From positions 1 through 64,000 of the forward strand of contig NZ_VMDW02000068.1 in NCBI RefSeq assembly GCF_007644045.2: a DNA stretch of 64,000 bases. Reading direction: 5' to 3'. Under the pieces are notes generated by a model, which ran no database searches, was not told where the DNA came from, and saw only the letters and a program-made list of their open reading frames with translations. The number at the start of each line of letters is the position of its first letter. Position 1 is the first letter of the stretch. Shown here piece after piece: positions 19,532 through 27,892 of this stretch. The translations under genes and the position numbers were made by a program. The DNA is from Vogesella urethralis (GTDB taxonomy: Bacteria > Pseudomonadota > Gammaproteobacteria > Burkholderiales > Chromobacteriaceae).

Positions 19532-20247
19532 TCAAGGTGATGGCGGTAGTGTTGGGCGTACTGGCGCTGCTGGTGTGGCAACTGGACCTGAACCAGAGCC
19601 TGTTTGTCAGCCTGCATCATGCGCTGGCCGTGGTGCCGGGGCTGGTGTGGCGCCTGCTGAGCATGGTCGGCGAGTGGACGCTGGTGATCGGCGTGCTGCT
19701 GTGGCTTGCGGCTCGCCAGCCGCTACTGTTGCCGCGCATGGTGATGCTGGGGTTGGGGGGCGTGTTGGCCAGTATCTGGCTGAAAGCCGGTTTTGATGTG
19801 CTGCGACCGCCACTGTTGCTGCCGGTAGGCACCGTTACCTTGCTGGATGTGTTGCCGACCAACCAGTCTTTCCCGTCCGGCCATGCCATCGCGGTGGCGG
19901 TGTTGGCCGGGGTGCTGATGTGGAAACGGTCGTTGCGCGGCCAACTTGGCCTGGCTTTGCTGGCGGTGATGGTGTGCCTGTCGCGCATCGCCATCGGTGT
20001 GCACTGGCCGCTGGACGTGCTGGCGGGGGCGGCTGCCGGTTTTGTGCTGGTGTCGCTGGCCGAGCGGGTGGGCAAAAGCAGCTTTCCGCCTGCCTTGCTA
20101 TTGCAGGTATGCAAGGCGCTGGCGCTGGTGTTGCTGGCCGTGACGCTGGTGAAACTGTGGCATGCCCGGCCCAACGAAGCCTATGTGCTGTACAACCTGA
20201 TCACGCTGGGCTTGTGTGCTGCCGTGCTGCGCCGTGCAGCCTTGTAA
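19528..20247 (+). CDS. PAP2-family membrane phosphatase
   Basis: A 239-residue integral membrane lipid phosphatase of the PAP2 superfamily. The three catalytic motifs are visible: KAGFDVLRPP, PSGH, and SRIAIGVHWPLDV with the nucleophilic-relay His. About six membrane segments surround them. Substrates could be phosphatidic acid, undecaprenyl diphosphate or phosphatidylglycerophosphate; sequence alone does not decide. The ATG overlaps the prmC stop (ATGA), and a GTG 9 bases upstream is a less likely start. Confidence 0.87.
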   Translation: MIKVMAVVLGVLALLVWQLDLNQSLFVSLHHALAVVPGLVWRLLSMVGEWTLVIGVLLWLAARQPLLLPRMVMLGLGGVLASIWLKAGFDVLRPPLLLPVGTVTLLDVLPTNQSFPSGHAIAVAVLAGVLMWKRSLRGQLGLALLAVMVCLSRIAIGVHWPLDVLAGAAAGFVLVSLAERVGKSSFPPALLLQVCKALALVLLAVTLVKLWHARPNEAYVLYNLITLGLCAAVLRRAAL

Positions 20248-20259
20248 ACAGCAGGCATG

Positions 20260-20284
20260 AAAAAACGGGGCGAAGCCCCGTTTT
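20260..20284. terminator. bidirectional terminator between PAP2 gene and slyD
   Basis: The CGGGGC-GAA-GCCCCG stem (20266-20280) is flanked by five A and four T, between two convergent genes, so it can end both transcripts. Confidence 0.9.
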
Positions 20285-20311
20285 GTGTTGCCATTACCCG
20301 AGGGGTAAGGC

Positions 20312-20791
20312 TTAGTGGTGGTGACCGTGTTCGCCGTGGGCGTGGCCGTGGGCGATTTCGTCTTCGGTAGCCGGGCGGATTTCAGCCACGGTAGCCTGGA
20401 AGCGGATGGTCAGGCCGGCCAGCGGGTGGTTGCCGTCCAGTACGGCTTTGCCATCGGCAACGTCGGTGACACGGAACAGGATCACGTCGCCGGTTTCCGG
20501 ATCGTCAGCTTCGAACATCATGCCGACTTCGACTTCTTCCGGCAGTACGTCCAGCGGCTCTACGCGCACCAGCTCTTCTTCCGGCTCGCCGAAAGCATCG
20601 TCCGGGGTCAGGGTCACGTTGATGGACTCGCCCACGGCTTTGCCGTGCAGGGCTTCTTCCACCAGCGGGAAAATGCCGTCGTAACCGCCATGCAGGTAAG
20701 CGATGGGCTCTTCAGTCTTGTCGAGCAGGGTGTTGTCGGCGTCGTACATTTCGTAGTGAATGGTTACGACCGAGTTTTTAACGATTTGCAT
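20312..20791 (-). CDS. slyD: FKBP-type peptidyl-prolyl isomerase SlyD
   Basis: A 159-residue cytoplasmic prolyl isomerase and chaperone of the SlyD type. The FKBP core (about 1-70 and 130-145) is split by the insert-in-flap chaperone domain. The C-terminus is a His-rich metal-binding tail (HGHAHGEHGHHH). In enterobacteria SlyD helps nickel delivery to hydrogenase. The start at MQIVKNSVVTIHYE is chosen because it matches the family N-terminus; the frame stays open upstream to 20878 without a ribosome site. Confidence 0.94.
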   Translation of the reverse strand: MQIVKNSVVTIHYEMYDADNTLLDKTEEPIAYLHGGYDGIFPLVEEALHGKAVGESINVTLTPDDAFGEPEEELVRVEPLDVLPEEVEVGMMFEADDPETGDVILFRVTDVADGKAVLDGNHPLAGLTIRFQATVAEIRPATEDEIAHGHAHGEHGHHH

Positions 20792-20931
20792 GAGGCGGTA
20801 CCGTCGTAGAGAGAATGAAAGGGAATCTTGATACATCGCAGGCCGGCCGGTACTCGGATGCAGCACAATCCGGCGCAAACAGATATCCCCCTATTGTAAA
20901 CCATTGACCGAGTGCGTCACGAGAATCTGCC

Positions 20932-22053
20932 ATGAAACCGATTGATCTACTGGGCGGCATGACTGCCGACACTTTCCTGAAAGAATACTGGCACAAGAAG
21001 CCGCTGCTGATCCGTGGCGCGCTGAAGGACGTGGGCGAGCACGTCGATTACGCCTGGTTGGCCAAGTTGGCCGCCGATGAAGACGTGGAGTCGCGTCTGA
21101 TCGAGTACAAGCAGGGCAAGTGGCACCTGGAGCGCGGCCCGTTCCGCGCTGGCCGCCTGCGCCGCCTGCCGGAAACCGACTGGACCATCCTGGTGCAGAA
21201 CGTCAACCATCATCTGCCGCATATTGCCGATATCCTGTGGCGCTTCGACTTCATGCCGTATGCCCGTCTGGACGACCTGATGATCAGCTATGCGCCACCT
21301 GGCGGTACTGTCGGCCCGCATTTCGATTCTTATGATGTGTTCCTGCTGCAGGTGGGCGGGCACAAGCGCTGGCAGATTTCGTCGCAGAAAGACGAGGCCT
21401 TCATCGAAGATGCGCCGATCAAGGTGCTGAAGGATTTCCAGGTAGAAGAAGAGTTCGTCCTGGAGCACGGTGACATGCTGTACCTGCCGCCCAAGTGTGC
21501 GCACTACGGCGTGGCGTTGGAGCCGGGCATGACGTATTCCATCGGCTTCCGTGCCCCGTCGGCACAAGAGCTGGCCACCGAGTTTCTGGTGTACCTGCAA
21601 GACCGGGTGTGCGTGGAAGGCCGTTACGCTGACCCCGACCTCAAGCAGCAGGCCGAGCCGGCACGTATCAGCGATGACATGGTCGAGCAGGTGAGTGCCA
21701 TGCTGCAGCAGATCCGCTGGGATAAATCGGTGGTCGCCGATTTCCTGGGACATTACCTGACCGAACCCAAACCGCATGTATTTTACGAGGGCCCGGAAGC
21801 AGAGCTGGATGAGGATGAATTTGCTGAAGCTGCGCGCCAAAGCGGCATTGTGCTTGATTTAAAGAGCCAGATTCTTTATTCCAATGACATGCTGTACTGC
21901 AACGGACAGCTGTTGGAAAGCGAACCGGTGGACCTGGCGGCGTGGCAAGCACTGGCCAATGGCCGACAATTGCCTGCCGATCGATTGTCCGACAATATGA
22001 TGCCTTTACTGTTCGAGGGTTACCTTGCCGGTTGGTGGCATATTGCCGGCTGA
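20932..22053 (+). CDS. roxA: cupin/JmjC-type ribosomal protein L16 arginine hydroxylase
   Basis: A 373-residue 2-oxoglutarate- and iron(II)-dependent oxygenase of the YcfD/RoxA type, which hydroxylates an arginine of ribosomal protein L16 in E. coli. The JmjC barrel (about 90-210) shows the iron ligands His and Asp in GPHFDSYD and the distal His in CAHYGVAL. The C-terminal half is the helical dimerisation and winged-helix region. The symbol follows the E. coli function; substrate identity here is inferred by family. Confidence 0.9.
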   Translation: MKPIDLLGGMTADTFLKEYWHKKPLLIRGALKDVGEHVDYAWLAKLAADEDVESRLIEYKQGKWHLERGPFRAGRLRRLPETDWTILVQNVNHHLPHIADILWRFDFMPYARLDDLMISYAPPGGTVGPHFDSYDVFLLQVGGHKRWQISSQKDEAFIEDAPIKVLKDFQVEEEFVLEHGDMLYLPPKCAHYGVALEPGMTYSIGFRAPSAQELATEFLVYLQDRVCVEGRYADPDLKQQAEPARISDDMVEQVSAMLQQIRWDKSVVADFLGHYLTEPKPHVFYEGPEAELDEDEFAEAARQSGIVLDLKSQILYSNDMLYCNGQLLESEPVDLAAWQALANGRQLPADRLSDNMMPLLFEGYLAGWWHIAG

Positions 22054-22333
22054 CAGCGGCAGACTGTGGTGTCAGTACGCCACTTTGGCTGATCAGAAAC
22101 GAAGATTTTTTATCGAAATGGTGGGGCGGGTCATTAGTGGAATGTTGCATTGCAGCATGGGCAATGCAAATATCCGCAATAAATTAACGTTTACCCCCTT
22201 CCCAACATTTTTATTCGTGCTAGAATTTGCGCACTGACAGTATCTACACTGCTTTCTCTGTCCGAACTTTTTTTGAGAGAGAGTAGTGAACCAGACGTCT
22301 TGTTCAACACTTACTTTCAAAGGTAATAAACAA
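22054..22333 (+). other. AT-rich spacer and promoter region of the small lipoprotein gene
   Basis: About 280 bases, clearly less GC-rich than the surroundings. TAGAAT at 22221-22226 could be a -10 box; no good -35 is seen. A CTCT...AGAGAGAGAG element surrounds a seven-T run near 22268-22284. GGTAATAA precedes the lipoprotein ATG. There is no gene beyond short open frames without support. Confidence 0.4.
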
Positions 22334-22531
22334 ATGAAACAGTCGCTCCTCGTTGCTGCCCTGCTGGCCGTTGCTCTGTCCGCTTGCGGTAAGAAAGAAG
22401 AAGCTCCGGTTGAAGCTTCCGCTCCGGCAGTTGAAGCTTCCGCTCCGGCCGTTGAAGCTTCCGCCCCGGCTGCTGACGCTTCCGCTCCGGCTGCTGACGC
22501 TTCCGCTCCGGCTGCTTCCGCTGCTCAGTAA
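22334..22531 (+). CDS. small repeat-containing lipoprotein
   Basis: A 65-residue predicted lipoprotein: signal peptide MKQSLLVAALLAVALSA with lipobox LSAC (Cys17), then GKKEE and a low-complexity tail of (E/D)ASAPA(V/A) units. Nothing else in it is recognisable. Small Ala/Pro-rich lipoproteins are common in Neisseriales and may be abundant envelope spacers. AAGGTAA lies in front of the ATG and a strong terminator follows, so it is probably a well-expressed monocistronic gene. Confidence 0.85.
   Translation: MKQSLLVAALLAVALSACGKKEEAPVEASAPAVEASAPAVEASAPAADASAPAADASAPAASAAQ
22412..22516 (+). repeat. 21-bp tandem repeat inside the lipoprotein gene
   Basis: Five in-frame units of 21 bases encode EASAPAV, EASAPAV, EASAPAA, DASAPAA and DASAPAA. 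The first three share GAAGCTTCCG. Such arrays can gain or lose units by slippage without shifting the frame. Confidence 0.9.
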
Positions 22532-22553
22532 TCACGTTTTACGTGGTTACCCC

Positions 22554-22580
22554 AAAAAACCGGCCTCTGGCCGGTTTTTT
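22554..22580 (+). terminator. terminator of the small lipoprotein gene
   Basis: The CCGGCC-TCT-GGCCGG stem (22560-22574) has six A before and six T after it, 28 bases past the stop codon. Confidence 0.93.
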
Positions 22581-22763
22581 GTTGCCTGTCATTTTGGTAT
22601 TTTTCATGCCGTTCATGCTGATGCGATGATTTCAATCAAGCGCCTGCGTGCAGCGTGCAGCAGCCTGATGGCGTGCCTGTGCTATGATGCTTGCCGGTTT
22701 GAACCGTCTATCTCCCGGTAGGTCGAAGCGACACGCTGAACCCTCCTAGCTTGTCAGGCGCAC

Positions 22764-23381
22764 ATGGATATCCTGCAACTCCTTCTCGATTTCTTTACCG
22801 GATACGGCTACTTCGCCGTATTCATCGTACTGCTGGTCTGTGGTTTTGGTGTGCCCATTCCGGAAGACATTACCCTGGTGGCCGGCGGCATCATCTCCGG
22901 GCTTGGTTATACCAACGTTCACTGGATGTTTGCGGTTGGGATGGCTGGCGTGCTGGTCGGTGATGGCATCATGTTTGGTGCTGGCCGTCTTTATGGCGAG
23001 CGTGTGCTGCGCTTTCGTCCTGTGGCGCGGGTGATGACCCCCGAGCGCTTTGCCGCTACCCAGGAAAAATTTGCCCGTTACGGTAACTGGGTATTGTTTG
23101 TTGCGCGCTTTTTGCCTGGCCTGCGTTCTCCCATCTTCCTGACGGCCGGCATGACCCGGCGCATCCCGTACTGGCGTTTCCTGATGATGGACGGTTTTGC
23201 CGCGCTGATCTCGGTGCCGGTGTGGGTGTATCTGGGTTACTTCGGCGCCCGCAACCGCGAGTGGCTGATGCACATGGTGCACCGTGGTCAAGCTGGGATT
23301 CTGATCACGCTGGCGCTGGCGGGTATCGTGATCGGCATTGTGTACTGGCGCCGCAAGCGTGCGGCACGCGCCCAGGCCTGA
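22764..23381 (+). CDS. DedA family membrane protein
   Basis: A 205-residue inner-membrane protein of the DedA (VTT domain) family. It contains the N-terminal re-entrant motif region GFGVPIPEDITLVAGG, with the Glu and Asp expected in the family, and the conserved FVARFLPGLRSPIF block with its arginines. The C-terminus is basic (YWRRKRAARAQA). Family members flip lipid carriers such as undecaprenyl phosphate or support proton motive force; the exact role here is not readable. Confidence 0.9.
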   Translation: MDILQLLLDFFTGYGYFAVFIVLLVCGFGVPIPEDITLVAGGIISGLGYTNVHWMFAVGMAGVLVGDGIMFGAGRLYGERVLRFRPVARVMTPERFAATQEKFARYGNWVLFVARFLPGLRSPIFLTAGMTRRIPYWRFLMMDGFAALISVPVWVYLGYFGARNREWLMHMVHRGQAGILITLALAGIVIGIVYWRRKRAARAQA

Positions 23382-23398
23382 GCGGTCTGGATAGAAAG

Positions 23399-23432
23399 AA
23401 AAACGCCCCGGGCTTGGCCGCGGGGCGTTTTT
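23399..23432. terminator. bidirectional terminator between dedA and the FKBP gene
   Basis: The 8-bp stem ACGCCCCG (23403-23410) with CGGGGCGT (23421-23428) has A and T runs at its ends. Its 10-base loop and last stem base spell CTTGGCCGC, close to the GTTGGCCGC word that recurs in the window. Confidence 0.9.
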
Positions 23433-23447
23433 GTTTGGCCGGCCGGC

Positions 23448-23774
23448 TTAGCCTACCTGCAGCAGCTCCACTTCGAATACCAGCGTGGCATTCGGCGGAA
23501 TGACGCCACCGGCGCCGCGTGCGCCGTAGCCCAGTTCGGACGGGATGGTCAGCTTGCGTTTGCCGCCGACTTTCATGCCCTGTACGCCCTGATCCCAGCC
23601 TTTGATCACGTAGCCGGCGCCCAGCGGAAAGCTGAACGGCTGGAAACGGTCTTTGCTGGAGTCGAATTTGGTGCCGTCGGTCAGCCAGCCGGTGTAGTGC
23701 ACGGTGACTTCTTCACCGGCTACCGCTTCTTTGCCCTCGCCGGTCACCAGATCTTCGATGATCAGTTCTGCCAT
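23448..23774 (-). CDS. FKBP-type peptidyl-prolyl cis-trans isomerase
   Basis: A 108-residue single FKBP domain without a signal peptide, close to the short cytoplasmic FKBP of Neisseria. The core residues of the pocket are present: [39 protein letters not shown] and the final FEVELL strand. It speeds proline isomerisation during protein folding. It converges with dedA across a shared terminator. Confidence 0.95.
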   Translation of the reverse strand: MAELIIEDLVTGEGKEAVAGEEVTVHYTGWLTDGTKFDSSKDRFQPFSFPLGAGYVIKGWDQGVQGMKVGGKRKLTIPSELGYGARGAGGVIPPNATLVFEVELLQVG

Positions 23775-23926
23775 TGTATTGTCCTTACGTTACCGCATTG
23801 ATCGGGGCGCTCATTCTACCAGTCTCGCCCCTTGCTGTGGCGGCAGCGTTTTTTTATGACAATCAGTGTCTTATAAAATAAGGACGATACAAACGCATAA
23901 TCGCTTGCAAAGGGGAGGGCGCCACC

Positions 23927-24703
23927 ATGGAACTCAGCTGTCTCGCCAGCCGGCAACACATCGTGATCCAGCGGGTGCCGCATCGCGCGCCGCTACAGTG
24001 GCTAAAGCTGGGTTGGCGCGATCTGCAGCGCACCGCGAATGACGCCTTGCTGTACGGCGCCGGCTTCGTGCTGCTGGCCTATGGCTTGGCCTTCCTGCTG
24101 CAGGCCGCGCCGGAACTGGCCATGCTGGAAGGCGCGGCCAGCTTGCTGTTGCTGCCCTTTCTTGCCAGTGGCCTGTACGACATCGCCCGCCAGCAGCAGG
24201 CGTTTAACGGGGGGCGGGTGATGCTGCAGCACAGCGCGCTGGCTTGGCGCGCCAACGCCGGCGGCTTGGCGCTGTTCGGCATGGTGCTGGCGCTGCTGCT
24301 ATGCCTGTGGGTAGCGGCATCGCTGATGCTGCTGGCGCTGTTTTACCAGGGCAGCCTGCCGGCTGCCGACGCCTTGCTGGCACAATTGCTGCAGCAGGAT
24401 AATCTGGCGTTCCTGCTGGCCTGGGCGGCGTTGACGCTGCTGTTCCTGCTGCTGGGGCTGGCGCTGAGCATTTGTAGCGCTGCCATGTTGCTGGACAAAG
24501 AGATCGACGCCATTACCGCCATGCAGGCCAGCCTGGCGGTGGTTGGCCGCAACGGGGTGACGATGCTGGTGTGGGCCGTTATGATCGTCGGGCTGCTGGC
24601 GGTCGGTTTGGCCAGCCAGTTTGTCGGCTTGCTGCTGGTGGCCCCCTGGCTGGGCTTGTCCAGCTGGCATGCCTACCGTGCCCTGATCGCCTACGAGTGC
24701 TAG
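23927..24703 (+). CDS. DUF2189 integral membrane protein
   Basis: A 258-residue membrane protein with about six hydrophobic segments, starting at about residue 42. The cytoplasmic N-terminus contains the family start WLKLGWRDLQR, and the C-terminus has SSWHAYRALI. It matches the DUF2189 group of uncharacterised alphaproteobacterial and betaproteobacterial membrane proteins. No function is known. It is followed after 10 bases by the hydroxyacid dehydrogenase gene, which may be cotranscribed. Confidence 0.78.
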   Translation: MELSCLASRQHIVIQRVPHRAPLQWLKLGWRDLQRTANDALLYGAGFVLLAYGLAFLLQAAPELAMLEGAASLLLLPFLASGLYDIARQQQAFNGGRVMLQHSALAWRANAGGLALFGMVLALLLCLWVAASLMLLALFYQGSLPAADALLAQLLQQDNLAFLLAWAALTLLFLLLGLALSICSAAMLLDKEIDAITAMQASLAVVGRNGVTMLVWAVMIVGLLAVGLASQFVGLLLVAPWLGLSSWHAYRALIAYEC

Positions 24704-24713
24704 ACCTGCCCAC

Positions 24714-25670
24714 ATGAACCCGTTACACATAGTTTTCCTGGACCGCGACAGCCTGCCTGCCGCCTTGCCGGCGTTCGGCTTTGCCCACCGTTTTACTGCG
24801 CATGCCGCCAGTAACCATGACGACATCGTCGCCCGCTGTGCCGACGCCGACGTGGTCATTACCAATAAAGTACCGTTCGATGCCGCTACGCTGGCGGCAT
24901 TACCGCAGCTGAAGATGCTGGCCATTGCCGCCACCGGCTACAACCATATCGATATCGAGGCCTGCCGTCGCCAGGGTGTGGCGGTGGCCAACATCCGCCA
25001 TTACGGCGATGACACCGTAGCCGAGCACGCCTTCATGCTGATGATGGCGCTGATGCGCAACCTGCCGGCCTATCAGCGCGACGTGGCCGCGGGCGTGTGG
25101 CAGAACGCGCCGCAGTTCTGCCACTTCGGTGCACCCATCCGCGACCTGCAGGGTGCGACGCTGGGCATTTTCGGCAGTGGCGGCATCGGTCAGGCCATGG
25201 CCGCCCGCGCTCGCGCCTTCGGCATGCGGGTGCAGTTTGGGGAGCGCAAAGGTGCCAGCGACGTCCGCGACGGCTATGTGTCGTTCGATACGCTGCTGGC
25301 TACCTCGGACGTCATCTCGTTGCATTGCCCGCTGAACGACAGCACGCGCAACCTGATTGCCCAGCCCGAGCTGATGGCGATGAAGCCCGGCGCCATCCTG
25401 ATCAACACCGCTCGCGGCGGCCTGGTGGATGAGGAGGCTCTGGTCGCCGCGCTGAAATACGGCCAGATCGGCGGCGCCGGTTTCGATGTGTTGTCGGTGG
25501 AGCCGCCACGCGATGGCAACCCGCTGTTGAAAGCCCGGCTGCCGCACCTGATCGTCACCCCGCACGTCGGCTGGGCCAGCCGCGAGGCGATGGACAGGTT
25601 GGCCGCACAGCTGGTGGACAACATCACCGCCTGGCAGCAGGGCCGTCGGCAAAACCGCCTGGACGGCTGA
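24714..25670 (+). CDS. D-2-hydroxyacid dehydrogenase (glycerate dehydrogenase type)
   Basis: A 318-residue NAD-dependent dehydrogenase. It shows the N-terminal substrate domain with ATGYNHID, the dinucleotide motif GSGGIGQAM, the catalytic Arg in NTARGGLVDE, Glu in DVLSVEPP and His in TPHVGWAS. The closest functional group appears to be hydroxypyruvate/glyoxylate reductase (HprA-like), but 2-ketoacid specificity is uncertain. It contains an in-frame AGGTTGGCCGC at 25596-25606 written Arg(AGG)-Leu(TTG)-Ala-Ala. Confidence 0.88.
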   Translation: MNPLHIVFLDRDSLPAALPAFGFAHRFTAHAASNHDDIVARCADADVVITNKVPFDAATLAALPQLKMLAIAATGYNHIDIEACRRQGVAVANIRHYGDDTVAEHAFMLMMALMRNLPAYQRDVAAGVWQNAPQFCHFGAPIRDLQGATLGIFGSGGIGQAMAARARAFGMRVQFGERKGASDVRDGYVSFDTLLATSDVISLHCPLNDSTRNLIAQPELMAMKPGAILINTARGGLVDEEALVAALKYGQIGGAGFDVLSVEPPRDGNPLLKARLPHLIVTPHVGWASREAMDRLAAQLVDNITAWQQGRRQNRLDG

Positions 25671-25717
25671 CCCAGCCGGCTGCCTGGCTTGCCATGCGCG
25701 ACAGTATGTCTTGAACA

Positions 25718-25742
25718 AATTACCCGCTTGGCGGGTTTTTTG
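25718..25742 (+). terminator. terminator after the hydroxyacid dehydrogenase gene
   Basis: The ACCCGC-TTG-GCGGGT stem (25722-25736) is followed by six T. Confidence 0.9.
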
Positions 25743-25749
25743 TTGAACT

Positions 25750-25789
25750 AATCAATTTTGTACAGTACAAAGCATAAACAAGATTGATT
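25750..25789 (+). promoter_or_regulatory. probable operator of the B12/light-regulated lipid cluster
   Basis: Two nested inverted repeats lie just upstream of the nine-gene cluster: TTGTACAGTACAA (25758-25770, perfect arms around one base) and an outer AATCAAT (25750-25756) with ATTGATT (25783-25789). MerR-type B12 photoreceptor repressors of the LitR/CarH group are known to bind TGTACA-like elements, and a second TGTACA stands right before the cluster's own MerR gene (32616-32621). CATAAA (25773-25778) may be a -10 box. Binding is inferred. Confidence 0.6.
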
Positions 25790-25826
25790 TGTCCGGCCCC
25801 ATGCGGCCAACACGAGGACACAAGAC

Positions 25827-27137
25827 ATGCATATCGCAGTAGCAGGGGCCGGTATTGCCGGCTTGTCGGCAGCCTGGCTGCTGGCGCGCAGCGGCCACCA
25901 GGTAACGCTGTTCGAGGCCGCCGATTACGCCGGTGGCCACAGTAATACCGTAGACGTGACGCTGGATGGCGTGACGGCACCGGTGGATACCGGCTTTCTG
26001 GTGCACAACGACCGCACCTACCCCAACCTTACCCGCCTGCTGGCCTTGCTGGACGTGCCGGTGTACCACACCGAGATGACGTTCTCGGTGCTGCTGGAGC
26101 AGGAAAAACTGGAGTGGGCCGGCAGTAATCTGGCCACCTTGTTTGCCCAAAAGCGCAACCTGCTGCGCCCGGCGTTCTGGCACATGCTGCGCGACATCCT
26201 GCGCCTGCACCGCGAGGCGCCGCAGCTGCGCGACGAGGCCCACGCCAGCGGCGACACGCTGGGTGCCTTGCTGGACCGCCACGGTTACGGCCAGCCGCTG
26301 CGCGACTGGTACCTGCTGCCGATGGGGGCGGCCATCTGGTCCAGCTCCACCCGCGACATGGCGGCGTTCCCGGCGGCCACTTTCTTTGATTTCTGCCTCA
26401 ACCACGGCTTGATGCAGGTACTGGACCGGCCGCAGTGGAAAACCATCCAGGGTGGCTCCCGCGTGTACGTGCAGCGTTTGCTGCAGAGCATGCAGGATGT
26501 GCGACTCTCCACGCCGGTGCAGCGCGTGACGCGCGACGACAGCGGCGTCACCGTGCATAGCCGCTACGGTGCCGAGCGCTTCGACCAGCTGGTGCTGGGT
26601 TGCCATAGTGACCAGGCGCTGGCGCTGCTGGCCGACGCCAGCCCGGCCGAGGTGGATGTGCTGTCGCGGCTGCGCTACCAGCCCAACCGCGCCGTGCTGC
26701 ACACCGATGCCAGCTTCCTGCCGCAACGCGAGAGCGCCTGGGCAGCGTGGAACTACCGGGTTGGCCGCGCTGGCGTCAGCGACGCGCCGGTGATGGTGAG
26801 CTACCTGCTCAATACGCTGCAGCAGCTGCCGTTCCGCCAGCCGGTGATTGTGACTCTCAACCCTTACCGCGAGCCGGCCGGCGTACTGGCCGAGTTCGAC
26901 TACGCACACCCGGTATTCGATAGCGACGCCATTGCCGCCCAGCATGCGCTACATGCCATCCAGGGGCGGCAGCGTACCTGGTTCGCCGGTGCCTGGGCGG
27001 GTTATGGCTTTCATGAGGACGGCCTCAAGGCCGGCATGCTGGTGGCGCAGCAGCTGGGGGCCCGCATTCCGTGGGACTGCAGCGTGCCGCTGGCCGAGCA
27101 TCGCCCGCTGCCCCAACTGGCGGGGGCCGGCGCGTGA
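25827..27137 (+). CDS. FAD-dependent amine oxidase/desaturase-like flavoprotein
   Basis: A 436-residue flavoprotein of the protoporphyrinogen oxidase/phytoene desaturase fold. The N-terminus has the Rossmann motif GAGIAGLSAAWLL and the FAD ribose Glu (LFEAADYAGGH), and the C-terminal FAD block is TWFAGAWAGYGFHEDGL. It is the first gene of a coupled cluster with a Cfa-like methyltransferase and DUF1365. In other proteobacteria such genes sit together in stress- or light-induced membrane lipid clusters, so oxidation of a membrane fatty acyl chain is plausible but inferred. The stop overlaps the next start (GTGA). Confidence 0.85.
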   Translation: MHIAVAGAGIAGLSAAWLLARSGHQVTLFEAADYAGGHSNTVDVTLDGVTAPVDTGFLVHNDRTYPNLTRLLALLDVPVYHTEMTFSVLLEQEKLEWAGSNLATLFAQKRNLLRPAFWHMLRDILRLHREAPQLRDEAHASGDTLGALLDRHGYGQPLRDWYLLPMGAAIWSSSTRDMAAFPAATFFDFCLNHGLMQVLDRPQWKTIQGGSRVYVQRLLQSMQDVRLSTPVQRVTRDDSGVTVHSRYGAERFDQLVLGCHSDQALALLADASPAEVDVLSRLRYQPNRAVLHTDASFLPQRESAWAAWNYRVGRAGVSDAPVMVSYLLNTLQQLPFRQPVIVTLNPYREPAGVLAEFDYAHPVFDSDAIAAQHALHAIQGRQRTWFAGAWAGYGFHEDGLKAGMLVAQQLGARIPWDCSVPLAEHRPLPQLAGAGA

Positions 27138-27892
27138 GCGCGCAGCTGTACGCCGGCCAGGTGTGGCACGGCCGGCGCCAGCCGGCGCGGCACCAGTTTG
27201 CCTACCGTCACGCCTGGGTGGCGCTGAGCCTGCCGCAGGCCGATCAGCCGGCCATCCGCCTGGCGCCCGGTGTGCGCTGGCTGCGTCGCCGGCACGGCCC
27301 GCGCGACGGCAGCCCGCTGTGGCCGTGGCTGACGCAAAAGCTGGCCGCCGCCGGCTTTCATGGCGCGGCGCGCATCGAGCTGCATACGCTGCCGGGCGTA
27401 CTGGGCTATGCCTTTAACCCGGTCAGTTTTTACCTGGTGCTGGATGCCGCCGAGCGCCTGCGCGCGGTGTGGGTGGAAGTGAGTAACACCTTTGGCGACC
27501 ACCACGACTACTGCGTGCACCACCAGGATTGGGCGCCGATTGCCGCCCGCGACAGCTTCATTGCGCCCAAGGCACTGCACGTGTCGCCGTTTTTCCAGGT
27601 GGAAGGCGAGTACCGCTTCCGCTTCCAGCGTGGCGCCGATGGCCGCTTTGCCGTGCGCATTGCCTACGGCCGTCAGGCTGGCGCTACCGATTTCGTGGCC
27701 ACCCAGCAAGGTTGGCCGCAGCCGGCCGGCGCCGGCGCCACCTGGCGCCTGGTGCTGGCCTGCGCCTCGCTCACCTTTGCGGTGTGGGCGCGAATCCATT
27801 GGCAAGCCCTGCGCCTGTGGCGCAAGGGCGTCCCGTTTCATGGCAAACAAGGCGTGCCCGTCGCGCCGCAACCCGATCGCCGGAGTGTGTGA
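27134..27892 (+). CDS. DUF1365 family protein
   Basis: A 252-residue DUF1365 protein starting with GTG in a GTGA overlap. The family core is seen in LYAGQVWHGRRQPARHQFAYRH, FNPVSFYLV and SNTFGDHHDY, and a hydrophobic stretch lies at about 215-235. The function is unknown; the gene is almost always next to a Cfa-like methyltransferase and an FAD oxidase, as here. It contains one AGGTTGGCCGC (27709-27719), read Gly-Trp-Pro. Confidence 0.85.
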   Translation: MSAQLYAGQVWHGRRQPARHQFAYRHAWVALSLPQADQPAIRLAPGVRWLRRRHGPRDGSPLWPWLTQKLAAAGFHGAARIELHTLPGVLGYAFNPVSFYLVLDAAERLRAVWVEVSNTFGDHHDYCVHHQDWAPIAARDSFIAPKALHVSPFFQVEGEYRFRFQRGADGRFAVRIAYGRQAGATDFVATQQGWPQPAGAGATWRLVLACASLTFAVWARIHWQALRLWRKGVPFHGKQGVPVAPQPDRRSV

